A DNA stretch of 64,000 bases, taken from the NCBI GenBank assembly GCA_037576215.1, contig JBANDB010000004.1, positions 124,001 to 188,000 on the forward strand. The letters are read 5' to 3'. Both the position numbers and the translations under genes were made by a program. Positions within the stretch are counted from its first letter, which is position 1. Each line of letters starts with the position of its first letter. The DNA comes from Armillaria gallica (Eukaryota > Basidiomycota > Agaricomycetes > Agaricales > Physalacriaceae). The notes below the pieces were generated by a model. The model was not told the DNA's origin and made no database searches. It saw only the letters and a list, made by a program, of their open reading frames with translations. Positions 1 to 11,130 of the stretch are shown piece by piece.

Positions 1-692
1 TCTTTGGATTGCCAGTATATGGAGACTTGCTCCGCATGAGAACAGACATCCGGCGCTTTCTAAAAACGAACCTTGCGGGAGATCGAACAACACATTCTCT
101 TCCGTGATATTCGGAGGGTGTTTAATAAACGTTGCCTGCGCGTTTAGTAACTTTGCGCATGCCACAGAAATACTCGGAGTCTGCTTTATGTAACAGAGTA
201 TGGGATTCTTTCGGAAACTATCCCCGGAACTGTTTTTAGATGGGTCGTGCGCTTAACACGAGATGGCGCTTCTGGTTTGAACGTCCGGTGAATTATCTCA
301 CTCTGAATAGGCTCGGCGTGAGTGGCAATATGCATTTCGTATAACAGAAGAAAGAATCATGCAGATTAAAAGGAGGAGGATGAGCATAAATCACTTATGT
401 TCTCTTTCTTTGGTGTGCCGTTTCCGTTTACTTCCATACTCGGAGCTGTAAGACCCATGGCCAGGGAACCGCTTACAATGCTTGACGTCCATATGGTACT
501 GATTCATGTTTCATGTCTCCAAATTCCCTACCAATCAATTGATTTAACAGCACAATCTGTAAAACGCTGTAAACTTTATGGTTCTATTCTCCTTGCTGTG
601 CGCATGTGACTGTCAGAGCATTCCTGGCGGTCGTGTCCTTCTTGTAGTCACCTCTCACATCCCCCCTGTGAACACTTGTCATTGAACAAGAA
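1..692. other. Upstream region without a supported gene
   Basis: No open frame here has recognisable protein features. The short frames present lie across both strands and carry no domain. The last 100-200 bases lie directly before the DUF6535 start codon and presumably hold its promoter and 5' leader, but no clear TATA element or transcript signal could be assigned. Confidence 0.4.
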
Positions 693-3600
693 ATGTATTC
701 CGGCGGTCCAGACAAAGACTTACCGGAACCAGAGTCCAAAGAAAATGGGATCCAAGTCGCTGGAGGGTCGTCCGACACCCCAGAGCTCCAGAAAGAATTC
801 CAGGAGCCTCAAAGTTCCCAGTTTCCGATACCATATGCTACAACGACAGTGGAAGGGACTCATATAAAGTCGTCCGAGGAGGAATTTATACCAAATCTGA
901 CCAGTAAAAAGAAGTCACAGATTTTTGCTCTACCATCACAATCAACCAGCACCTCCATGGGAGTCTCCATCAGTATGTGTACATTTATCAGCATTACCCT
1001 TCTTCTCATAAATAATTTAGCTCATTATCAAAGATATGCCCCAAGTCAACCTCTCGAAGAAACTGCACCAACATCCAGCATATGGAGGGCATATTTGGAC
1101 GAAAGCTTGATCTATGACACTGAAATGCTTGGAAACCAGAGAGGACAAGTGAATATTCTCCTAGTTTTTGTGAGCTTGTTCAGTCAGATATATGTGACAT
1201 CACTTTAATTTCATTGTCTCTTGTAGGCGGGATTATTCTCGGCGATTGTGAGCACCTTCATTGCGCAATCAACGGAAAGCCTTCAACCAGACTATCAGCA
1301 ATTATCGGCATATTTACTGTTCGACCAGATCAATATACAATGCGCGATAGCCAACGGAACTTCTCTGGACCGCATTACAACATCCGGTGCTGACCCCACT
1401 GCTCATTTTACTCCGAAATATCTGGATTCATGGATAAATGCGCTATGGTTGACGAGTCTTACTCTCAGCCTTGCAACTGCATTATTTGCCATGCTTGCCG
1501 ATGAGTGGTATTGCCATTACTTGTCCCCAGTCGCCGGAGATCCCCAGGTTCGCAGCCGTACTCGACATTTGCGGTACAAGGGTCTTCTCAACTGGCGTGT
1601 CAGCAGCTGTATTGGCCTCCTACCACTTATGTTGCACCTATCCCTCTTTCTGTTCTTTGTCGGCCTTTTCCTATCTCTTATCCCAGAGCAGCTGGGAATC
1701 GCACTCATGATAGGAACCATCTCCCTTGCCACGTGTCTCGTGTACTTTGTCACCAACATGCTCCCTCTGATATACCCGGAGTGTCCGTATAAAACACCGC
1801 TCTCTTCAACTGCATGTGCCGAGTCATGTGGATGCACCGACACCCCCCCAGCATAATTCTGAGAGCGATGACATTCATAGCACTCAAAAAAAGCGCATGT
1901 GCTGTCATCAGGTGGATGCGTCAAGAATCCTTCCCTCGAGTCATGTTGGGAATTTTATGGCCAGCAGTCAGGCTGATCACATTTCTTCACCAGCAGTGGA
2001 TTTTGTTGTCAAACCTCAAATTTCCTCCTGAAATAAAAACATTGGAGGGTTTTGAAATCTATGCTGCTGAAAGTTCACGTGTCAAATATGATCTTGATGC
2101 ACTTCTTTGGTTGTATGTGAGATCATCAACCTCAGCTATTCATGATCTCGTCATCCATGCTCTTGCTGGACTGCCCCTAGACTACATCACGTGTGCTGAG
2201 GAGGTTTTCAAGGATCACTGGAGTGAAATACGACATGAAAAGGAAGGATTGTTGATGGACTGTATGGAGCTGACCCGAGATGGGACTACTCGATGGATTC
2301 CGAAAGATCTTCCAAATATAGATCACAGGATTGAGCCGCTCCTACGGCTGGATATCATGTTCCCTAAAATGCACCGGAAATATGCATCCGGAATCTTTGG
2401 AGATCATGATCTGGATTTCTCAATGAAGGATTTCTCAGACACTTTGTCGACAACTTTATCTTCCCACAATTGCCTCCATGATTCACGTATTCGGATGTCT
2501 GCGAGCCTGTCTTCACAGAAGAAGGTCGCCATGAATGCCTTAACAGACAATCGTCTTCACCACCCTGCTGTATGGAGACAGCTCTACAACTGGGCATGTG
2601 ATCAAGGGCTATTTTATTCCTCCCGTATTGACAGGTTTGATCTGTCATCCTTTAACCCCGATTTCACCAGTGATATGCTTCTCAGCTTGGTAAGATCCAT
2701 ATACTCATCGAAACGGAATTGCTCTACATTGTTGGGTTGCACTTTGGCAGAGTCTGCAGTGTTTGATGAGATAGGAACCCTTGTCCACATTCCTCTCTCC
2801 TTACTTGAAGAGTACGATCTGAATCCATTGGAGAATTATGAACGACGACTTCTATTCGCTATCATACGCTTTTCGCTACGTGACCCTGAAGCTCCCCAGT
2901 CCACCTTTCATTTACACCAGCCTCATTTTGTTCATGATGAACACTTCAAGCGCCACTTATTGCGTATCGCGGTACATGCACTCAACAGAGTTATCCATTC
3001 CCCCGCCATGTCACCTTGGATGTTTGATCCAGAGGTATTCAAGGCGATATCCTCCTACATCGCGTCGGACTTATTCCCTTATTGGGATTTTCCGGAATAC
3101 CCTGATCATTCAGAAGATGGCTGCTCCGTTGTACACGCTCTTGTGTGCCTAGCATCACTTATGCAGCAGGAACCCCACTTCAATGAACGTTTACCCCCTG
3201 AGGAATGGGCCACAAGATCCTTATTTTCGAATATCCTTAAGATCCTACAATTTTCAGAAGGAGGAAAAAGTCAAATTGTGTTGTCTCCTTTGTCAGCCAT
3301 CGAATTCTCTCCATTTCTTCGGAATCACTGTCACGATACAGAGCTCTTGGTCATATATATACTCGGTCAAGCTTTATCCAGGGGACTCCTCCAAGTGTTC
3401 GAAGCTTTCCGGGAGAAATCTAGTTTGAGTTACATTGCGGATAGAGAGTATCTTCACCACAAGGCCATGGAAGGACTGAAGGGTTATATCAGCGGGCTCT
3501 TGGAAGCTACAAAGAAGACTGGGAGTCAGATTATTGATCCGGAAACGTTCCCTGGGTGGCATATCGAAGACCTCCATCGAGCAGTGGTCATTCGGTGCAT

Positions 3601-4030
3601 CACTGCGAGCGTCATTCGCAGTGACACGCCGCCACACCTTATATTATCCAACCTGGCATCAATCGCTCCAAATCACCCCGAATGGTCTAACATTTTGGAG
3701 ACATTAAACTCGCCAGAAGACGACTTGTCCATTGAGAAATATAATTTCTACTGGCAGCCATCGTCAGATGACAAGGAGTACTTGAAAAAGCAGATGAAGC
3801 ACGTCGTTGAAATTCTAGCTGAGTGTCTGGAGGTAGAAAGGCTTCGCAAGAATGGCATTAATCAGGGACGTGAACGATATAATAGCTTCAATCTACCTTC
3901 AACTAAATGCTTTCATACAGCCGCCGCAGAATTTCCACCCTCAGACCGGGTCTCCGGAAACTCGACATGGATCCAGATGGGCAAACTGGATGAGAAAGCG
4001 ACAGGACCTGAATACGGACGTAGAACTTGA
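693..4030 (+). CDS. DUF6535-containing membrane protein (frame change near 1840 unresolved)
   Basis: This is a fungal protein of unknown function carrying the DUF6535 domain, a multi-pass membrane module expanded in Agaricomycetes. Exon 1 (693-1169, 159 codons, ATG start) ends in LLVF. A 57-bp GT..AG intron (1170-1226) separates it from exon 2, which resumes AGLFSAIVSTF, the usual family junction. Exon 2 carries hydrophobic segments around WINALWLTSLTLSLATALF and the stretch SCIGLLPLMLHLSLFLFFVG, and ends near CPYKTPL. The long C-terminal part, to the stop at 4030, lies in another frame and contains DLDALLWLYVRSS and VIHALAGLPLDY, typical of the region after DUF6535. The switch falls between about 1800 and 2030. 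It is either a second intron or an indel at the seven-C run near 1846-1852. If an intron, the gene is intact; if an indel, it is a pseudogene. The membrane location is inferred from hydrophobicity. Confidence 0.75.
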
Positions 4031-4249
4031 GTCTGGAGATATTGAGCAAGGATGATGTATGCATGTAACGGTAAAGAGAAGATCAGATACGATTCATATT
4101 TGATTGTTTCACGTGGCATTGGTAAACACTTCTATCAAGTTCGATAGCTTGGAGATTGTGCTGTCAACACTCGGTACTTCTACTTACTTGGATACGCCAA
4201 ATCACTCGAAGAATCTTCGACCACGACTCAAAGGTCTTCCTATGCTGGT

Positions 4250-5163
4250 CGCAGCAACCTGTGAGAATGGCCACCGAACAATAACGATTGTTACAACTAT
4301 TGATAATATCCTGACACGCGTTGAGTCACGCACATCCAAAATCAATGTACAAAACCTGCTTCTGGACGGTAAATGTGACCATCATATTCTCCGGTTTGAG
4401 GTCTCAATCTGTGACCTTGTGCTCGGCAATGGCAGACATGCCTCTGAGCGCCGAAGGATGCTGCGTGATCTCACATAAGTGTGGTATTCAAAAGAATTAG
4501 ATGTGCACTTGAAAGCTTTTTGGCCGTCTCGAAGTACTCACCTTTAATTCAATTAACTTTAACAGTGAGAAATGAACAACATACCTTTTGTTTCCTATAG
4601 TAACACGGAATAGCAGATCCTTGGAGATCTTTGAGAGCAGTATACAAGAAGTTCTCGATGCCTTCTAATTGTCTCGGGCATTCATATTCCCTGATAGGGT
4701 CAACCCAAGTCGGCGCCAGGTGTGGCAGCAAGTATGCCTGAAGGCATCTGAGTACGAGGTGCCCATACACCTCTGACTGAGGCTCATTCTTTCTCTTCAC
4801 ATCCGCCCCCAAAACCTGCAAGAAACGCTCCGGTTCGTTCTGGATACAACTTTTCGGCGCGAGCTGGAAATCGCCTCCCTGTACAGCAGACGGAGAGCGA
4901 GGACGGTAGTACAAGAACTCGGAGCCCGAAGTGAGGAGTTCACGAGATGCGATGGCAACCTCGAAAACCAAGTCAGAGTGCACAGGATTAAACAATGCTT
5001 CGTGGCGGTCATAAGCGAGTATGTCGCAGTATTGCTGCGTATCGGCCAGGTTGGTGAGGTAAAACTCAAGGGGGTATATCAGAGAACAGCCATCGACCAA
5101 TTCCTGTACGACTGAGGGATCGTGTCTAGTCGTCTTCAACGGTGCTTGTGTGGTAAGGTTCAC
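4250..5163 (-). pseudogene. Fungal protein-kinase-like gene, decayed
   Basis: The first exon (5163-4585) encodes about 193 residues ending LYTALKDLQGSAIPCYYRKQK, followed by a consensus donor GTATGT at 4584. The ALxDLQGSAIP..YG-type segment is shared by a family of fungal kinase-like proteins. After the intron the frame is broken, but the kinase core can still be read: DLKPEN (complement of 4386-4403) is the catalytic-loop type motif, and YIDFG (complement of 4335-4349) is the metal-binding DFG motif. A stop codon sits just before DLKPEN and another after DFGCA, so no continuous product is possible as it stands. The open part begins with GTG rather than ATG, so the true start is upstream or lost. 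The same family recurs at 7.6-8.1 kb and 23.8-24.7 kb. Family assignment is by motif; substrate and role are unknown. Confidence 0.65.
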
Positions 5164-5599
5164 GAGAAATGGTCAAGTAGTGGTATCATCTTTAACGGAG
5201 GTTTTTGTAGCGGACTCCGGAGTTTGAACAAAGTTCGAAACTTCAGCGCTGTTACACGGGCGCGCGCTTCAGCCAGGCAAACGCAGTACAACCGCACGAT
5301 CTGTTACTCCTTTCCCACAAATTTCCTTCATCCATCAAGTACACCCAACATGTGTCTTTTGCAAGTTTCCAAATTCCAATCCCTCGGTTACTACGAGTAA
5401 CACTCAAGCGTATATTCAGATTTTCTCACACAATGCTCAGTCTCAGTGGTGAAGTCTGAACTTTCGGATTTCAGCTCATCAGCTACTTGTGCCATCCTAC
5501 TTTATCGAGATTTATGATAAGCCGATATTTCATAGGGGTATGGAAGTAACAAGTGAAGGTCATTGAAAGTACTTATTATCTGTGAAATAGAAAGCAAAG
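5164..5599. other. No supported gene
   Basis: This is the 5' flank of the minus-strand kinase-like remnant. It contains a stretch ending TTTCTATTTCACAG on the minus strand (about 5570-5600) that resembles an intron 3' end, directly beside the transposon at 5608. No domain can be recognised. Confidence 0.35.
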
Positions 5600-5607
5600 A
5601 CGACGAT

Positions 5608-6418
5608 ATGGGCGTAATAGCGTGTAAAAAATCAGGTGGGCGCAAGTTGAATTTGTCTGGTAGCAAGTTACTTTTAAAGTACGCAAGTTCGTCTCCCCCC
5701 ACAAGTTAAGTCTTGTCGGCACTTGTTGCTACCATAGATGTCAGGATAGGGTCCGGGGACCGGTTTGGAGCAGGAGTCGCAGACTGTCGTCGGAGTTCCG
5801 AGTCAGGACGATGTGGCTCATCGGGACGATATTATTTCAGCGCTTAACACGAGTCTTTCCTCCGTGCGTGGTCGGAACTGCTTCAGATAATTCATCTGAT
5901 CGACCTATTCTTCATCTCCATTTCAGGCGACGAATTCATATTTATTTTCCTTCGGTGTCTGGTCTTTAATTTGGAAATTCCTTAGTGACGGGCTATCCTT
6001 GTGGCTTCGAATTCAAGGTATGCATGTCATTTGCGGCATGATATATTTCGAACTGGCATATCTTTCAATACTATCCAGACTGTCGACCCTGGATTCAGAT
6101 GCTCTGCACTGGGGGTCTGCGAGACGCACTGAGAATGGAATGATTCTAGGCTTTTTTAGCGAGGCAAGGGGTTTAAATTCCCTCTCGGAAATTTCGAATT
6201 CATGCAATGATCAGTATTCGGCCGGCACTAGGAAGATTTACAACTCACGACCCAGATCCTATCAAGATCCTATTCCCAAAGTACACCCAACAGCGAACTT
6301 GTGTAAAAAGCTGCTAACTTGCAGGAGGATGCAATCGAACTTGGACCCTATAAACTAACTTGTGCCCAGAAAAAGAGCACTTGCGCCTGTCCGAATGATT
6401 ACACGCTATTACGCCCAT
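5608..6418. mobile_element. Non-autonomous TIR DNA transposon, 811 bp, 8-bp TSD
   Basis: The left end ATGGGCGTAATAGCGTGTAA (5608-5627) is repeated perfectly in inverted orientation at 6399-6418, a 20-bp terminal inverted repeat. It is flanked by an exact 8-bp duplication ACGACGAT (5600-5607 and 6419-6426). Inside each end is an array of subterminal repeats of the form CAAGTT: on the left about 5642, 5663, 5683 and 5701, and on the right in inverted orientation about 6300-6390. No internal reading frame resembles a transposase, so the element is non-autonomous. An 8-bp duplication fits hAT or P-type transposases, but the TIR does not begin with the usual hAT CAGGG/TAGGG, so the superfamily is left open. 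The flanks joined without the element read like a short intron (GTGAGA..CACAG on the minus strand), so it may have entered an intron. Confidence 0.85.
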
Positions 6419-6426
6419 ACGACGAT

Positions 6427-7550
6427 CTGAGCGCTCCACTCTCACGAAGGCCCTGGAAAGCGATCGAGAGCACAAGCTTTCTACCATAAAACTGCGTAGC
6501 TTCATTGTACTTGATGCATGTTTCCGGCAGTACCTCTGGGCCGCGTCTTTGCTCTACAGGTTGATCATTGTTTCTGGAGGCATTACCCTTGTTCAGCACC
6601 AATCTGACATCCCTCGTATAGTACATGTTTCCCTTGCGAACGAGGAGAAGTAATATCATCACCCCATTTGACGCATTCAAACGGCAGACATACATTGGGA
6701 TTTTGTGGAACGACGGCCGACCCTAACCGCGACTTTAAATCATACGGTAATCGCTACACCAGGATACCAATTTCAATAATAACAAGCCGTCTTGACATTT
6801 GTAGCGGGAACCCAGACCTTCCTTCCCGTGGTTTCGAGCGCCGAAATTAACATTTGCATCTGCAGAAGTACCGTGATAAGCTTCAGCAATGGGTGTGTAC
6901 TATCAGGTGATGAGGAGTTCTTACCAGTAAAATCAAAAAAGAAAAAAAACGTATTTCGTAACCGATCTAAATCAACCAAGAAGTGATGCAGACGTGCTAG
7001 GACAGCTTATTCCGCACCGTTCTAGAGCCAGGGAGACGTGGAAATACCACATCTAGGGAAAACGGATGCCGCCATGATTTTATGCAGGCGAGAAGACAAT
7101 TATCGCTGCCACGGAAAGTACGGCATATATCGATCCCTAGAATACGTGTCAGCAAGATTCTCTTTGAGATACTGATATCACACCTTGACGCTGCGTATCG
7201 ACAAGAAGTCGGATATCGAGTATTTCTTTAAAACCGTCTGAGCTGTGAAGTACAAGGATGTGACGATTTGCCTACGCATCATAGACTGGACTCTGGTAAA
7301 TATGAGAAATACGGAACAAAGAATGATGGTGTACACATTTTCGTATAAAGAAATGTCGATAAGCTTGCTGATCGCTCGACACAACTGAGGAGCACGGCGA
7401 CATTCAGAACCTGTGGGTCAGCAGACAGTATAATAATAGGAGGACGACCACAAACCACGGAAGTATTAGATGAAAGTGGTGGCCAATTAGATGTGAGAAG
7501 GAACCTGTTGGCTCCCTCCATTTTAGGATGCGAAAACACGAACGTCTCAA
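6427..7550. other. Mostly unassigned; possible minus-strand coding relic
   Basis: A minus-strand frame (6695 to about 6430) reads through ETCIKYNEATQFYGRK and then meets the transposon-flanking intron-like sequence. It may be an exon of the same kinase-like neighbourhood but could not be matched to a domain. A minus-strand frame at 7539-7279 follows the kinase-like remnant at 7.6-8.1 kb and may be its decayed second exon. Nothing else is supported. Confidence 0.25.
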
Positions 7551-7559
7551 AATCCTAAC

Positions 7560-8103
7560 AGCTTATACCCGCAACATTGTATGAGATGTACCAAGCATGT
7601 GCATGTTATCTTTGCCGTAGTAGTACGAAATCGCCGAGTCCTCGAGGGCGGTATACGCAAGATTCCCGATTGCGGCCAGTTCTCTGGGGGGCAGTTACCA
7701 TCGTTGAGAGGTCAACGTTCAAGGGGGGAGGAACGCTAAGAATAATCTGAGAATAATACGTGTAGACATGTTTGTCCTCGACCCACGCTTGAGTGGGCAT
7801 ATCCGGTTCGTTACGGATCTCAATCTTTACCACGAGCTGGAGTTTGTCTTGCCCCGGATGAAGGAGTGACTCGACGTTTGAATTAAATGGTTACAAGCCG
7901 GGATATGCATAGTTCAGGCACAGGGGAAAGCGTGTGAGCTCTGCACGATTAGCAGGGTACAGATCGAGTGAGAAGCCTTCGAGCCAGTCTACTATAGGCG
8001 AGAGGGGAAGATCAAGTACTTGTATTTGATGGTAACCTCGTAACACAGAAAATGTGATCAGGACGGTCATTGATCCGGATTTAATTGGGAGATATGTGGG
8101 CAT
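7560..8103 (-). pseudogene. Second kinase-like remnant
   Basis: Minus-strand sequence around 7668-7615 reads AYTALEDSAISYYYGK, matching the exon end LYTALKDLQGSAIPCYYRKQK of the 4.3-5.2 kb remnant but lacking three codons (LQG). Upstream on the minus strand are IRNEPDMP and the frame from 8103, which take the place of the N-terminal part of the relative. A stop lies near 7890, and the 3' splice context after YYYGK is degraded, so this copy is dead. It and the 4.3-5.2 kb copy lie head to tail on the same strand, which suggests an old tandem duplication. No ATG-to-stop product can be proposed. Confidence 0.5.
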
Positions 8104-8689
8104 TTATTGAGCCAGGGAACACCGGATCTACGAAAGACTGTCGATTGTGCATCATCTCGCAAGGAGTATTTTGCCGCCAGGGCTCTAGCCTACATTCTGA
8201 GCTAGAGCCGTTAAATTACTCTAATCCGTGAGAATGAGCGCATCTTAGCGAACAAAGTTAGGGATTCCTTGTATGACAGAAAAACAGTGTACGAACCACA
8301 GACAATGGTTTGCGTACTTTCGTATACCGCATAACTATAAAAGCAAGATACCTGAATCTGCGACTGAGGGATCAGAATGCTAGTTGTCATGAACGACGAA
8401 CCACGTTGAAGAGAGCAAACGCGGAGATCAAGTCGACTCGCTTGCGGGTATATTCACGTGGAAATAGATACAAGAATTTGAAAGCTGACGAGCACAGAGC
8501 AGCTAGATATGCAGACTGAGGAAGAGGAGGCATCGGCGTCCGTGGAAATTCATGTTCGGAATCTCCCGCAGCCTAAATGAAATTGACGTCATGGGACGCG
8601 ATGTCTATCAACGGCATCAATTGTCGTCAAGGGCTGCAAAAAAACTCTAGATCTCTATTTCTCCCACTCTCATTTGTTCATGCAGGGTC
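8104..8689. other. Intergenic, F-box gene 5' flank
   Basis: No gene recognised. The 3' end of this interval is the presumptive promoter and leader of the F-box gene. No TATA box close to the start codon could be singled out. Confidence 0.35.
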
Positions 8690-10606
8690 TTGGAGACGAA
8701 GACGACCACTATGTTCCTCCAGCGGCGGCATACAGCTACGGCGTCGCCAGTGAAAACGGGAGGAGGGCTGATGAAGAGGATGTCGACAATGTTCAAGCCG
8801 GCGTCGCAACGAGTGGTGGAACGAGTTGGAGCCATGTTGGTAGAAGAGGATGAGGAGAAGATTAAGATGTCGTTGTCGTCGAGTCAGGCGTCGATGGACG
8901 ATATTCGCAGGCCATCTGGACTCGGGCCGACGATCGAGGAGCATGCAAGTGTCATGCGTGCATACCGCGTTCAAGTCCCGCCTCTTCCTCCCTACCGCCC
9001 GCCCAAGCCGATACCTGAAATCCCGCCATTGCCGGTGGAGGTACTCGCGATGATTCTCTCGTTGCTCCCACGCACGTCGGTACCTGCCCTTGCCCTACTC
9101 TCTCGCGACTTTCTCTCTGCAGCACAGGCCGTGTTATACGGCGACCTCGACATGCGCGATGTTTGGAATCCCGACGCACTGTGGACATTCCTCGTCACGC
9201 GACGAGATCTCACTTCTCTCACGCACACTCTCCGTGTCCCTGCATGGCCGTCTGCCCAGACTCGCGCGTATCTCATACCCCGCGTACTCGCACGCATGGA
9301 CAACCTCCGCTCTTTATCGCTCCCTTCATTTGATATCCACATCCTACGCCACCATTCTGCTTTCGGACTACGCTATATCGAGTTCGGGAACACACGTCTC
9401 TCCGGGCAGGCCGAGGCTGAGCTCCTCACGTGGCTCGATGGCCAGACCAACGTCGTGTCCCTCCGTTTTCCGTTCCTCGTCGATGATGAAGATGACGACG
9501 CGTCACCGCCTACGCCACTGTCCGCCACTCCTACGCGTACCCGCCTTCTCTCCGCGCCAACCACGCCAAGCCAACCATTTCTATTTCCCATGCCTCCGCT
9601 ATCGCCGCTCCCGCCTACTCCAACGCCGACTAAGGATACGTTCACTCACACTACCGACACTCTGCTGCCCGGTCTTGCCACTCTCCAAGGCCCACCACAT
9701 CTAATTATCCTCTTAGCACCTTCTCGCCCTCTAATCGACGCGTCTATCACCATTTCCCAGCCAATCTATGCTGGGTTTCGAGCTACGACCACCCTCGAGT
9801 CCCTCCCTCCATCCGTTCGCCGTCTCAATCTCGTCTTCAAGTCCGTGGGGAAGCGCACGGAGGAAAAGACACTTCGCAGTGCTGTTGTTGTATGCCCGAA
9901 TATCGAAAAACTCGAAATAGAAGGCGAGGGTGGCGAGGAGTGCTGGTGCTCCATCGTCACTCACTTCAAATCTCTTCGAGTCCTGGTCATGCGTATACCT
10001 GGGACGGCACAAGTGAAAGCCGGCAAGGAAGAGCTCGATGAGAGGTTCCCGCTCCCAAAACGAGCCAGAACACGGTCGACATCGTCAACCATCAGCCAAT
10101 CTGGCCACTCCATGGTCGTCAGCGAACGAGCTCGCGCAGCTCGTCTAGCCAACGTATGCCCCGCACTCCAACGCGTCGTCTTCCCGAATGGAGTACAGTG
10201 GCGCCGTCCGTCTCCCCCACTACCGCGTTTCCCCCGCTCCCGGTCCACACCAAGTCTCCAATTCGATGATCTCTTCGTGAAGAAGATCGCTCGAGATGTT
10301 GTTCCTCCCCCGCAGCCTCCGAGGAAAGTCGTCCCTTTGACGAAGCAACGGTTCATGAAGGCAGAACAGTGTTTCGACCTCAACGACAGCGACGACGACT
10401 CTCTGTTCTTTAAACCGAGCCCGAGTAGGCATAGTAGTTCGATGCAACGTTGTCAAGAACAGGTCGAGGTTGATATTCAAGGTGCTGGAAAGATGGTAAT
10501 GGCTGGTATAGCAGAGGTACGTGTCTGTTTCTCCGTTCTTGTTGTCCAAAGTTATAACCCTTCTTCGTAGATCCTCTACCCGTCATCATCAAGACGACTA
10601 ATTTGA
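8690..10606 (+). CDS. F-box domain protein, intact
   Basis: This is probably a substrate adaptor of an SCF ubiquitin ligase. The coding sequence is 8690-10516 joined to 10571-10606 (about 620 residues); the 54-bp intron (GTACGT..TTCGTAG) splits codons cleanly, and the final exon ends ILYPSSSRRLI. The ATG at 8690 (METKTTT) opens the frame. An F-box-like motif starts near residue 113 (LPVEVLAMILSLLPRTSVPA) and continues through LLSRDFLSAAQAVLYGDL. The middle contains scattered leucine-rich stretches (NLRSLSLPSFDIH, NIEKLEIEGEGGE) resembling degenerate LRRs. A proline/threonine-rich linker lies at residues 270-317, a basic serine-rich region near 455-480, and an acidic patch DLNDSDDDS near 563. 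The gene is CpG-rich with no internal stop. Three decayed relatives lie at 20.6-23.1, 25.4 and 61.6-63.9 kb, and they share the same final intron. The target protein is unknown. Confidence 0.85.
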
Positions 10607-11130
10607 CTATCCGTTCATGTGTATATCTTTATCTGTATTTATCCTTACCTTCGTTCTCCGACTCGTGGATTTATACCCCAAAATTGCATGCTATCTTCGT
10701 TCTTCATAAAAGACAGATCATCTATCCAGTCTCACTTAAATCGAATGACGCAAGGGACCACATACTCATAGAATAATCGGAGTGATCAGGAAGTAAAATA
10801 CCACGTCGAGGTATGTTTTCATTTTCACGCTCGTCTTATTCTATGAATGTGCGTTCGATAGTTCCTCGCTATCGGAATGTTCGCCAGCGAGGTAGGATAA
10901 AGAAAACCCTATGTACATTCAGGGGTATCTGCGTGATCAATGACACTGCGATTCCCAACTGCTTGAACGCCATCTGGGGATTCTCGACTCGTGAACCTTC
11001 TGTCTTCCGCTAAGTCTTGACCATGCAGAGTCCCAGTATATGCGAGGTCCAGCATCGATGACTTTGATGGAAGAGTTGCATTCCCCAGAGAGCCCCTCGA
11101 CATCAATCATCCGTCGATGCTAGGATATAA
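10607..11130 (+). repeat. F-box 3' flank, duplicated at 23.1-23.7 kb
   Basis: The sequence after the F-box stop, including the stretches around 10911-10935 (TGTACATTCAGGGGTATC) and 11021-11050 (CATGCAGAGTCCCAGTATAT), recurs in decayed form at about 23470-23650. The segmental duplication therefore extends beyond the F-box coding sequence. A possible second gene lies in this flank but has no clear frame here. Confidence 0.55.

Noticed and set aside
397..609. 70-codon plus-strand frame before the DUF6535 gene
   Set aside because: No domain, no splice context and no similarity to family N-termini.
10220..10549. Minus-strand frames across the F-box gene
   Set aside because: They are shadows of the plus-strand gene, which has the domain, the intron and the related copies.
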